Below are positions 1 to 8,191 of a stretch of DNA of 41,523 nt, one piece after another. This DNA comes from Candidatus Saccharimonadota bacterium (GTDB lineage Bacteria > Patescibacteriota > Saccharimonadia > Saccharimonadales > Saccharimonadaceae). Under the pieces are notes generated by a model. The model saw only the letters and a list, made by a program, of their open reading frames with translations. It was not told the DNA's origin and did no database searches. Both the position numbers and the translations under genes were made by a program. The stretch is from positions 1 through 41,523 of the forward strand of contig WRGU01000047.1 of the NCBI GenBank assembly GCA_009787015.1. Reading direction: 5' to 3'. Numbering within the stretch: the first letter of the stretch is position 1; each line of letters begins with the position of its first letter.

Positions 1-9
1 CCCCCCCCC
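1..9. repeat. C9 homopolymer at left contig edge
   Basis: ccccccccc at positions 1-9; frame 3 continues as PPQGVKDS* (stop 27-29), possibly a truncated upstream gene. Confidence 0.8.
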
Positions 10-232
10 AGGGCGTCAAGGACTCATAATTTGCACTCCGCAAATTTGTGATATAATTGCGACAGCGGCGGGAATTGTATTATAAATCGGCGTCATTCTT
101 AGCGTCACTTTTTGACCACTTTAACAGGGGTGGGTCAGCACCATTCTCGGCGTCATTTTGCGGTGTTTGACTATTATGGGATTTTCATGGTTAATGTTGG
201 CGGCAGTTTGAAAAAACTCGATCAAAAATAAT

Positions 233-260
233 TTGCATTTTACGCTCTTTCTGATATAAT
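233..260 (+). promoter_or_regulatory. Putative sigma70-type promoter for rplA
   Basis: TTGCAT (233-238), 16 nt, TATAAT (255-260), upstream of rplA with RBS AAAGGAG. Confidence 0.6.
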
Positions 261-325
261 GTATCAGTTAAATTTAAGTTTGTGGGAGGTCTGAAAAACC
301 GATTGCACCACGAAAGGAGAAAATT

Positions 326-1366
326 ATGGCAAAGACTAAACAGGAATTACTCAACGAGGCAGACAAAATGGGTCTGACATTGAGCGTCAAGAACACGGTT
401 GCGGAGATCGAAACGGCGATCGCGGAGGCGGAAAAATCTGGCGTTAAAACGGAACATACTGAAATCGCCGAGCCGGTCGTAACAGAGGAAAAAACCGAGG
501 AAAAAATGGAAACAACTGAAACCGATGAGCATTTTACCAAGGCAGGCAAGCACAGCCACAAAGCGGTCGAGGAAGCCGAAAAGGAAGCCGAGCGTCAGGC
601 GCGCAAGGAAGCCGGCGACACTACGCCGCAGGACGGCAAAATCGCCAACGACACGAAAGGTCCGAAACCGGTGTGCCGCAAATTGATCGATCGCAAGGGC
701 AAGAATTACAAGAAATTAGCGGAAAAATTGGATCGCAGCAAGACTTATTCGCTCGGCGAGGCGTTGGCACTGGCGATTGAAACTTCGCCGGTCAAGTTCG
801 ACGCGACCGTGGAAATCCATGTGCGTTTGGGTGTCGACCCGAAACAGGCCGACCAAAACGTGCGCTCGACCGTATCGTTGCCGAACGGCACAGGCAAAAC
901 CGTGCGCGTCGCTGCCTTTGTCGCAGAAGCGGATGTCGAAGCGGTCAAAAAAGCCGGTGCGGATGTCGCGGGCGAGGCTGACATTCTGAAATTGCTCGAC
1001 AAGGAAGAAATTGCGTTCGACGTGTTGGTTGCAACACCGCAACTCATGCCAAAACTCGGCAAATATGCACGTTTGCTCGGACCGCGCGGTTTGATGCCAA
1101 ACCCGAAAGCCGGCACAGTTTCGACCAATCCCGCCGGTGCAGTCAAAGAAGCCAAAGCCGGCAAGGTCGAATATCGCGTCGACAAACAATCGATTGTCCA
1201 CCTCGGCATCGGCAAAGTTTCATTCGGCGCGGCGAAGTTGGAGCAGAACGCCAATGTTTTCATCACCAGCTTAAACAGCGCGAAACCGTCGTCAATCAAG
1301 GGGACTTACATCCTGTCGACCGCTATTTCCACGACCATGGGGCCGGGGATTAAAGTTTCGCTCTAA
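326..1366 (+). CDS. rplA: 50S ribosomal protein L1 with ~120-aa N-terminal extension
   Basis: C-terminal part has L1 motifs (TPQLMPKLGKYARLLGPRGLMPNPKAGTV); the long charged N-terminal extension is atypical. Confidence 0.95.
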   Translation: MAKTKQELLNEADKMGLTLSVKNTVAEIETAIAEAEKSGVKTEHTEIAEPVVTEEKTEEKMETTETDEHFTKAGKHSHKAVEEAEKEAERQARKEAGDTTPQDGKIANDTKGPKPVCRKLIDRKGKNYKKLAEKLDRSKTYSLGEALALAIETSPVKFDATVEIHVRLGVDPKQADQNVRSTVSLPNGTGKTVRVAAFVAEADVEAVKKAGADVAGEADILKLLDKEEIAFDVLVATPQLMPKLGKYARLLGPRGLMPNPKAGTVSTNPAGAVKEAKAGKVEYRVDKQSIVHLGIGKVSFGAAKLEQNANVFITSLNSAKPSSIKGTYILSTAISTTMGPGIKVSL

Positions 1367-1387
1367 AAAATTTAGCGGGGCAGCCCA

Positions 1388-2845
1388 ATGGAACACGCCA
1401 CCACACCACAACCAACCGAGAGACTACGCGTCGGGTTTCCTAATATATACCGATGTTCGGGCGGGGAAAATCGGTTGGCGGCGATGTCGCGCGCGGTGTT
1501 TAATTTAGAGAATGTCGAAGCATTTACTAAAGACAGCGAAGGAAAACCCGATATCCAAATCATATTCGGTTGTTCGAACGGTGATAGGGATTTTTACCAA
1601 AAAACTCTGGCGCAATACACCGCCGGGAAAATTATCATCGCGGGTTGTGCGGCGAATTATAAACCAGATCAGATCGATTGGGACGAAATCAAACCGGACG
1701 GCGCAAAAATCATTGTCGCGCGCCAACAGGACGGCGAGAGTCAAACCGTTGCGGTATTGCGCGCATTGGGGCATGCGCCCGACCAGGATGAATATCAGGA
1801 TCTGGTCGTGACTGATCTCCTGCACGAAAAGTCATTCGACACTCAACTGCTGGCTGTCGGAGTAGGCTGTCCAAATGCTTGTAAATATTGCACTCGACGC
1901 AACAGATTGAACGAACCGGTCAAAAGTGTACCGTTCGATAGGACGGTCGCCTGTATTGACCGAGTCCAACGGCGCGGCACGCGAAATTTAATAATTGAGG
2001 GTACGAACACGGCGGTTTATGGCATGGATTACGGGGAAAGTTGGCTCGCACCGCTAATCCAAAACATCGAGGATCGCGGTCATTTCGATTCGATGGGGAT
2101 CGCCGAAATCGCACCGCAAAATATCACGCCCGAACTGATTGCAAAAATCAATGCATCGCGCGCCGTGTCCAATATTCGTATTGTGGTTGATCATACTGAC
2201 GACAATGTGTTGCGGCGCATGAATCGGACAACCGCGAGCGAGGTCGAAAAGATTTATCAACAAATCGATCCTCAAAAAGCCGTTTCGTCGTTTTTGATCG
2301 CCGGTATGCCAGGCGAACCGACTGATCGCGCATATTACGAACGTATGCGCGAATATCTGTTGCGCAACCGACTGTTTATCGACAACATCAATCCTTTCAT
2401 GCCCGTTCCCGAGGTTGAGGATATGATACCGGATTTTCTGTCGCTGTTTCAGCGACACCGCGCATTTCACCGCACCGTCGCGATTGCCGAACAAACTAAT
2501 CGGATCTTACTAAAATCCACTTATGAGGGTAAATTTATGACCGCCCGTATCAACGGGATTGATGATCAGGTTGGCAGTCGCAAAGATGCACGTTTTGCGA
2601 CCATAAATCTGTTCGGTTATAATGCGCTCGCGATGGCGGGGCTCAAACCGGATTCGGAATTACAGGTCGGTGACGCGGTGGATATACAGGTCGGACAATT
2701 ACAACCGCACAGAATATTAAGCCGAAAAACTGGCGTTCCAAAAATGTGTCCCGGATTTTTCGTTCGACAACTCGAACCATCCGATCGCCGTCCATCGCAT
2801 AAAAAATACGATTCGCACGAAGAAATGCTAGCGGACGCGCAGTAG
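1388..2845 (+). CDS. MTTase-like (MiaB/CDKAL1-type) radical SAM protein
   Basis: CPNACKYC (CxxxCxxC) motif; N-terminal IIIAGCAANY resembles the UPF0004 domain. Confidence 0.75.
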   Translation: MEHATTPQPTERLRVGFPNIYRCSGGENRLAAMSRAVFNLENVEAFTKDSEGKPDIQIIFGCSNGDRDFYQKTLAQYTAGKIIIAGCAANYKPDQIDWDEIKPDGAKIIVARQQDGESQTVAVLRALGHAPDQDEYQDLVVTDLLHEKSFDTQLLAVGVGCPNACKYCTRRNRLNEPVKSVPFDRTVACIDRVQRRGTRNLIIEGTNTAVYGMDYGESWLAPLIQNIEDRGHFDSMGIAEIAPQNITPELIAKINASRAVSNIRIVVDHTDDNVLRRMNRTTASEVEKIYQQIDPQKAVSSFLIAGMPGEPTDRAYYERMREYLLRNRLFIDNINPFMPVPEVEDMIPDFLSLFQRHRAFHRTVAIAEQTNRILLKSTYEGKFMTARINGIDDQVGSRKDARFATINLFGYNALAMAGLKPDSELQVGDAVDIQVGQLQPHRILSRKTGVPKMCPGFFVRQLEPSDRRPSHKKYDSHEEMLADAQ

Positions 2846-2872
2846 TTGCATCAAAGACTGTCTTTGATACAA
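2846..2872. repeat. Palindrome, AAGACWGTCTT family
   Basis: TTG-C-ATCAAAGACTGTCTTTGAT-A-CAA, immediately after the radical SAM stop. Confidence 0.75.
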
Positions 2873-2930
2873 GCGTAGTTTGCGCCGAACAGGGATTTTT
2901 GATATAATTTTGTGAGTAAAGGAGGGATAT

Positions 2931-3044
2931 ATGAGCCAAGATATTTCAGACGACACGAATCAGAACGTACCTGTTGACGCTTACTATGGCGAAGACGACA
3001 GCGATGACGAATTGGATTTGAGTTTTCTCGATGAAGAAAAATAG
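2931..3044 (+). CDS. 37-aa acidic microprotein overlapping the glycosyltransferase start
   Basis: MSQDISDDTNQNVPVDAYYGEDDSDDELDLSFLDEEK; RBS AAAGGAGGG; TATAAT upstream; 14-nt overlap with the ORF at 3031. Confidence 0.6.
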   Translation: MSQDISDDTNQNVPVDAYYGEDDSDDELDLSFLDEEK

Positions 3045-4185
3045 TTCTAGTCCCGTGCGGGTGGCGTTGGTCGTACCGCACATTTTTATCAATCGGGATA
3101 TTTTGTCGCATGTGATTTTTTCCCCCGGGCGGTTGGCGCTCGATTTGGCGGCGGGATTGGGCGATTTTGGCGTTGATGTGACATTATGCACACCCGGCGC
3201 GGCGGAAGCTTCCGTGCAAAATCTCACGGCGGATATGTCGTATTTCGATAAGGAACTGGCGAGGCGAGGCTATGGTTATCTGGAACTGCTAAAAAAACAT
3301 CCGGCGGTCTTTGTTGCATTGGCGCGCCAAGTCCAAGCCGAACTGATCGCCGATGTGTATGCGCGCGCGAACGCGGACAAATTTGACATCGTGCATGTCT
3401 ACACCAACGAGGAAGACATCGCACTGCAATTCGCGCGACTATGTCAAAAACCGGTGTTGTTCACACATCACGATCCGTTTAATTTTCTGATCAAGTATAA
3501 AAGTCTCATGCCAAAATATAAAAACCTGAATTGGTTGTCGATTTCGACGAATCAACGGCGCGGCATGCCGGATGGTACAAATTGGGTCGCGAATATTTAT
3601 CACGGAATCGACATGGAAAAATACACGCCGCGTTACGATGGATCGAGCGATTATTTCGCATATATCGGACGCATTATCGAACCGAAAGGCGTGCATCTCG
3701 CGATCGACGCCGTGAATTTATATAACGAACAAAATCCCGACGCGCCGATGAAATTAAAACTCGCCGGCAAGCATTACAGCGGCGTCAGCAAGGACGAATA
3801 TTGGACAAAGGTCATCGAACCGCGCCTGGGCGGGGCAATTGAATATGCGGGGCATTTGAAGGGCGAAGACTTGGGGAAATTTTTGCGCGAAGCGAAGGCG
3901 TTGATCGTGCCGTCGATTTTCGCAGAACCCTTCGGCATGGTGACATTAGAGGCAATGGCGAGCGGCACACCCGTAATCGGTTCACGCGCCGGCGCAACAC
4001 CCGAAATTATCATTGACGGTCAAAATGGTTTCCTCGTCGACACGCCCGCCGAAATCGCCACCGCCATGTCGCGCGTTAACGAAATCGACCGCCGCGCCTG
4101 CCGCCGTCATGTCGAACAAAATTTCAGTTTAGAAAAAATGGTGCGGGAGCATGCGGAGGTTTATCAAAAAACTTGCGGTGGGTAA
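3031..4185 (+). CDS. Glycosyltransferase family 4 (GT-B)
   Basis: C-terminal PSIFAEPFGMVTLEAMASGTPVIGSRAGATPEII motif. Confidence 0.9.
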   Translation: MKKNSSSPVRVALVVPHIFINRDILSHVIFSPGRLALDLAAGLGDFGVDVTLCTPGAAEASVQNLTADMSYFDKELARRGYGYLELLKKHPAVFVALARQVQAELIADVYARANADKFDIVHVYTNEEDIALQFARLCQKPVLFTHHDPFNFLIKYKSLMPKYKNLNWLSISTNQRRGMPDGTNWVANIYHGIDMEKYTPRYDGSSDYFAYIGRIIEPKGVHLAIDAVNLYNEQNPDAPMKLKLAGKHYSGVSKDEYWTKVIEPRLGGAIEYAGHLKGEDLGKFLREAKALIVPSIFAEPFGMVTLEAMASGTPVIGSRAGATPEIIIDGQNGFLVDTPAEIATAMSRVNEIDRRACRRHVEQNFSLEKMVREHAEVYQKTCGG

Positions 4186-4345
4186 TTTCAGATTTTAGAC
4201 ACTACATATAGCGTAGGTGTGGGTAATCTGGAAAAGTGGACACTACATGTAGTGTGTCGGTGGGTAATTAAACAATCTCAATAGAAATTTTCGTCTGCTA
4301 CAAAGACAGTCTTTGCAGCAGACGTTTTACTTGTGGTGGGTAATT
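4170..4345. repeat. Tandem ATTACCCAC(C) motifs with palindromes between convergent genes
   Basis: GTGGGTAAT occurs four times; GACACTACATGTAGTGTGTC inverted repeat; degenerate second copy of the thyA 3' end. Confidence 0.6.
4292..4328. terminator. Bidirectional terminator-like palindrome, AAGACWGTCTT family
   Basis: CGTCTGCT-A-CAAAGACAGTCTTTG-C-AGCAGACG followed by TTTT; between convergent GT and thyA. Confidence 0.65.
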
Positions 4346-5183
4346 ACACAATCACGATCGGAACTTTAATCGCAGGGTGGGATTCGTAACCCACGAGTTC
4401 GAAATCGTCGAATTTGAAATCATCAATGGTTTTTTGGTTGCCGTGCAACACTAATTTCGGGAAGGGGAGGGGTTTGCGTTGCAATTGTTCCTTTGCGGCG
4501 TCGATTTGGTTGCTATAGAGGTGAGCGTCGCCGATCGAAATCACGAATTCGCGCGCTTCTAGTCCGGTAAGTTTCGCGATCATGAGCAGTAGTTCCGAAT
4601 ACTGCGCGATATTGAACGGCAAGCCGAGAAAAACGTCGCTGGAGCGTTGATAGAGTTGCATGTATAATTTACCCTTGATAACATCCAACTGAAACATGGT
4701 GTGACACGGCGGCAACCGCATTTCGTCGAGTTCGCCGGCGTTCCAACCGCTGACGATGATGGCTTTGCTGTTGGGATTGTTTTTGACTTCGTCGATTGCC
4801 CATTGCAATTGATCGAATTCTGTGCCGTCAGGCTTGCGCCAATGCCGCCATTGCACGCCGTAAATGCGCCCTAATGTGCCTTCCTTGACCGCATTCGCGT
4901 CCTGAAAACCGTCCCAAATTTTCACCCCGTTGGCATTCAGATATTCCGGCGTTTGGCATTTGCCCGAAATAAACCACAACATTTCGTGGGTCAGCGATTT
5001 ATAAGCGGTTTTTTTGGTCGTGAGCAGCGGAAAACCAAAACGCATATCAAACCGCAGTTGCGCGCCGAATACCGATTTAATCGGGCAACTGCCGCGCGTC
5101 TGTTTGGTCTTGCCGTCTTTCAAAATCCGCGCTAATAATTTCAAATATTGATATTCGGGGTGAATGCGTTTTTCGTCGCTCAT
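4344..5183 (-). CDS. thyA: Thymidylate synthase
   Basis: RLPPCHTMFQLDV, LYQRSSDVFLGLPFNIAQYSELLLMIA, ISIGDAHLYSNQ motifs. Confidence 0.97.
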   Translation of the reverse strand: MSDEKRIHPEYQYLKLLARILKDGKTKQTRGSCPIKSVFGAQLRFDMRFGFPLLTTKKTAYKSLTHEMLWFISGKCQTPEYLNANGVKIWDGFQDANAVKEGTLGRIYGVQWRHWRKPDGTEFDQLQWAIDEVKNNPNSKAIIVSGWNAGELDEMRLPPCHTMFQLDVIKGKLYMQLYQRSSDVFLGLPFNIAQYSELLLMIAKLTGLEAREFVISIGDAHLYSNQIDAAKEQLQRKPLPFPKLVLHGNQKTIDDFKFDDFELVGYESHPAIKVPIVIV

Positions 5184-5590
5184 TTGACCTCCTTAACTCT
5201 AGTTACTTTGACGCCATTTCCGCGCAGCATGTCCAGCGCCGCTTTGTCCCACCATTCGTAAAGATAATATAGTTCGCTAATACCGGTTTTCGCGATTTCC
5301 GTCGCGCATTTGATGCAGGGCGACATCGTTATTAGCAACGTCGAACCACATAGATCCACGCCGTTTTTCGCGGCGACGGCGATGGCGCTGACTTCGGCAT
5401 GAATGACCTCTGGGCGCGTGACCAATTTGCCGTCGATTTCGTCCTCCATTGGCGCGCCGGTCGGGTTGTGATTGATGCCGCTCGAAATGATTGCGCCGTT
5501 TTTAATGAAAAAGCACGACACCCCGCCCAGTTGCGCTTTGGGAACTTTCGCCAACTTTTTTAACGGTGCGATTAAATCGTCAATCTTCAT
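5180..5590 (-). CDS. dCMP deaminase-like zinc-dependent deaminase
   Basis: HAEVSAIAVAA and SPCIKCATEIAKTG; 4-nt overlap with thyA. Confidence 0.85.
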   Translation of the reverse strand: MKIDDLIAPLKKLAKVPKAQLGGVSCFFIKNGAIISSGINHNPTGAPMEDEIDGKLVTRPEVIHAEVSAIAVAAKNGVDLCGSTLLITMSPCIKCATEIAKTGISELYYLYEWWDKAALDMLRGNGVKVTRVKEVK

Positions 5591-6092
5591 ATTTTTCCTC
5601 AAATCTTTTGCTCAATTTCGCGATTTTATCAGATTTATCCTTATATAATTTGGCGTTTTCGAGCGGGGTATTTTTCAGTTTGCGGTAATTCCAAACACAG
5701 AGATTCGGATCATCAAACGGAATACAGTGAAAATGCAGGTGCTCCACGGTACTTTGCGCGTCCACGCCGTCTTTCTGAACGATTTGCATACCTTTGATAT
5801 TGTGAGTTTCGCGGATGATTTTTTTGGCGAGATACATGAATTTACGGATTGTTTCCCATTCCGCTGCCGTGAGATCTTTCACGGAACGAATGTGGCGGCG
5901 GGGGACGATCATAATCTGACCATCAACATAGGCGTACAACGACACGGTCATGACGATGCCGTTTTCTTCATAGAAAATATATTTGTCGCGCATATCGCAA
6001 AAAACACATTTTCCAACGGTCTGCCAAATGCCGTCATACCAGCCCTCGGCGCGGGCATCGCGATACATGATTTGTTTTTCGGCGTCGGTCAT
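5580..6092 (-). CDS. HIT-family hydrolase/transferase
   Basis: EHLHFHCIPF HIT motif; overlaps neighbours on both sides. Confidence 0.88.
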   Translation of the reverse strand: MTDAEKQIMYRDARAEGWYDGIWQTVGKCVFCDMRDKYIFYEENGIVMTVSLYAYVDGQIMIVPRRHIRSVKDLTAAEWETIRKFMYLAKKIIRETHNIKGMQIVQKDGVDAQSTVEHLHFHCIPFDDPNLCVWNYRKLKNTPLENAKLYKDKSDKIAKLSKRFEEKYED

Positions 6093-6655
6093 TTTTCTTT
6101 GAGCGGTTCCTTTCGGTACTGCATAAAATCCTTTAATATGTCGGACAGCGAACCGCCGATGGCGCGTTGCATGATTTGCGTGGTCGAAATCGTGGTGGAT
6201 TGACGGTCGACAACTTGAACTTCACCACCGTATTTGGTGACAGTTTTGTATTCTTTGGAATTCTTGTAATCGGACGCCCAATCTTCCTTGACCGTCACAT
6301 AAACGTCGGGTTTTAGGAGTCCGAGCGACGGTTGGCAACTCGGTTCGGGAACAATCGTCACGAAATCGACGCAGCGCAAATACGTCAAAACTTCGGCGCG
6401 AATTTTTTCACCGAGAATCGGTTTGTTCGGACCTTTGACGCGCGAAATGGCGCTATCGCCGACCACGCCGACTACCAAAATATCACCCTGTTTTTTTGCT
6501 TCTTCTAGGTACCGACATTGACCAACATGCATCAAATCCCACGAACCGGCGGTGAAAACGATTTTTTTACCGCGCGCGCGCAACTGATCGCCCAACTCCA
6601 TCAAATCACTCTGGGAAATTAAATGTTTTTTCCAACTTGACATATTACTCCTCAC
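6089..6655 (-). CDS. Cytidylyltransferase-like (RfaE/TagD-type) nucleotidyltransferase
   Basis: TAGSWDLMHVGQCRYLEEAKKQGDILVVGVVGD and STTISTTQI. Confidence 0.85.
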   Translation of the reverse strand: MRSNMSSWKKHLISQSDLMELGDQLRARGKKIVFTAGSWDLMHVGQCRYLEEAKKQGDILVVGVVGDSAISRVKGPNKPILGEKIRAEVLTYLRCVDFVTIVPEPSCQPSLGLLKPDVYVTVKEDWASDYKNSKEYKTVTKYGGEVQVVDRQSTTISTTQIMQRAIGGSLSDILKDFMQYRKEPLKEK

Positions 6656-6657
6656 TT

Positions 6658-7677
6658 TTACTGCACATATTGTATCATATTTTTTTGAATCAACATATTG
6701 CGCGTTAATCGAAAATGATGATTTTCGTGCAAAAATTCGTATGGATTGTGACGCAAAAATTTATAAAAATCATAAATCAGGAAAAATTTTACCAAGCCCC
6801 AAAACAGCGGCGTCAGTTCGGGCGAGGACAGGTTAATTCGGTTCTTGCCGCGTTTATTGTAACCGGAACTGATTAAATACTTAAAAATTTTATCAGGATT
6901 TTTCCGCGCGCAATCGATAGTTAGGAACGCGTAAGTTCGCGCCAAATCCAAAACCGCCGGACCACGCGCCGCTTTTTCAAAATCGATCAGACCGGTCAAA
7001 GTGACGTTGTCGATTCGCCAAAACGAATTTGCAGGAAGACTGTCTTCCCGCAAATATAGCACATTTCCGCGCACTAAATCCAAATGAAGTGGAATTTGGT
7101 GCGGTAATTTCGCGGCGCGAGTCAAAGTATTTTCCAAATTCTCGAATATTTTCGAATCGATCGATAAATGCAGTTTCCGATGCATCGCATTTTGAACATT
7201 CTGATCCGAAAAATAATTTTGCATGGATTTTAGTTGATTTTGACATTGATTCAGCGCGTCCGGCAAATCGCCATCGAAATCCGCCGCCGCGTGATGCAAA
7301 TCACTCATCGCCCAACCTAATAATTTGATGCGTTTTTTCGTGTAATCCTCCCACGGAATCGTTGCGCCAGGCAAATATTTGTAAATCCGCGCGTAACGAA
7401 TCCGCCCCGACGACGCACCAACGAGTTTCAGAGTTCGCGTGTCAAAACGTTCGCGCACCGGCAAACCGTACGCCGCAACATGATCAGAAACCGCATCCGC
7501 CGCATTGATGCGCGATAAAATATCAGGTTCAGACTTAAAAAATATCAGGTTCAAATCGCCCGCGTCGCGCGTTTCGATGCGATATGATTTGTTACGATAA
7601 CCCGATTTCTCCCCGTGGATTTTAGCCCACGACACGCCGTAAAAGTTTAGGGCGCGTTCAATAATTTCATTATTCAT
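6658..7677 (-). CDS. APH/choline kinase-like phosphotransferase
   Basis: LHLDLVRGNVLY (HxDxxxxN) and GLIDFEKAARGPAVLDLA; start MNNEIIE at 7677 overlaps the DHFR stop by ATGA. Confidence 0.8.
   Translation of the reverse strand: MNNEIIERALNFYGVSWAKIHGEKSGYRNKSYRIETRDAGDLNLIFFKSEPDILSRINAADAVSDHVAAYGLPVRERFDTRTLKLVGASSGRIRYARIYKYLPGATIPWEDYTKKRIKLLGWAMSDLHHAAADFDGDLPDALNQCQNQLKSMQNYFSDQNVQNAMHRKLHLSIDSKIFENLENTLTRAAKLPHQIPLHLDLVRGNVLYLREDSLPANSFWRIDNVTLTGLIDFEKAARGPAVLDLARTYAFLTIDCARKNPDKIFKYLISSGYNKRGKNRINLSSPELTPLFWGLVKFFLIYDFYKFLRHNPYEFLHENHHFRLTRNMLIQKNMIQYVQ
7027..7055. repeat. In-gene palindrome, AAGACWGTCTT family
   Basis: ATTTGC-A-GGAAGACTGTCTTCC-C-GCAAAT within the APH-like coding region. 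Confidence 0.7.
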
Positions 7678-8174
7678 CGGCGCTCGTACTCGACGAAATC
7701 GGCGTCGAGTTGATTTTTTTCGTCTTTCGGTATGGATTCTCGCGACACTTCGCGCCATTTTTTCGGATCAATTGCAGGGAAAAAGGCGTCGCCCTCGAAT
7801 TCTTCGTGAATCTCGGTGGCGTAAATTTTATCGGCTAAATCCTGATCCATAATCTGTTTATATACAAATGCGCCGCCGCCAATAAAGACCAAATCGCCCC
7901 GAACCAAATCAAAAGCTTCCTGTAAACTATGCGCCACATCTATGCCTTTTTCGTCCAAATCCACCTCGGATAACACAATATTTTGACGATTCGGCAACGG
8001 TCTGAAATTGTCGGGCAAACTATAAAAAGTTTTTAAACCCATAATTACAGCGTTTCCCGTCGTTAATTTCACAAAATTTCGCATATCCGCGGAAATTTTG
8101 CCCATCCACGGAATTTTACCTTTATTACCGATGACCCCGTTCTTGGCGAATGCTACAATAATCGCTGTCTTCAT
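7674..8174 (-). CDS. folA: Dihydrofolate reductase
   Basis: IIVAFAKNGVIGNKGKIPW, AVIMGLKTFYSLP, LVFIGGGAFVYKQ. Confidence 0.95.
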   Translation of the reverse strand: MKTAIIVAFAKNGVIGNKGKIPWMGKISADMRNFVKLTTGNAVIMGLKTFYSLPDNFRPLPNRQNIVLSEVDLDEKGIDVAHSLQEAFDLVRGDLVFIGGGAFVYKQIMDQDLADKIYATEIHEEFEGDAFFPAIDPKKWREVSRESIPKDEKNQLDADFVEYERR

Positions 8175-8191
8175 GCAAATATTGTATCACA

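Noticed and set aside
716-1299. 161-aa and 184-aa minus-strand ORFs within rplA
   Set aside because: Antisense to a confidently identified ribosomal protein; no recognisable family
4170-4345. Possible mini CRISPR-like repeat series
   Set aside because: Units are short, irregularly spaced and contain gene-end duplicates; no cas genes in the window
5727-6203. 158-aa + ORF over HIT/nucleotidyltransferase genes
   Set aside because: Antisense to two motif-supported genes
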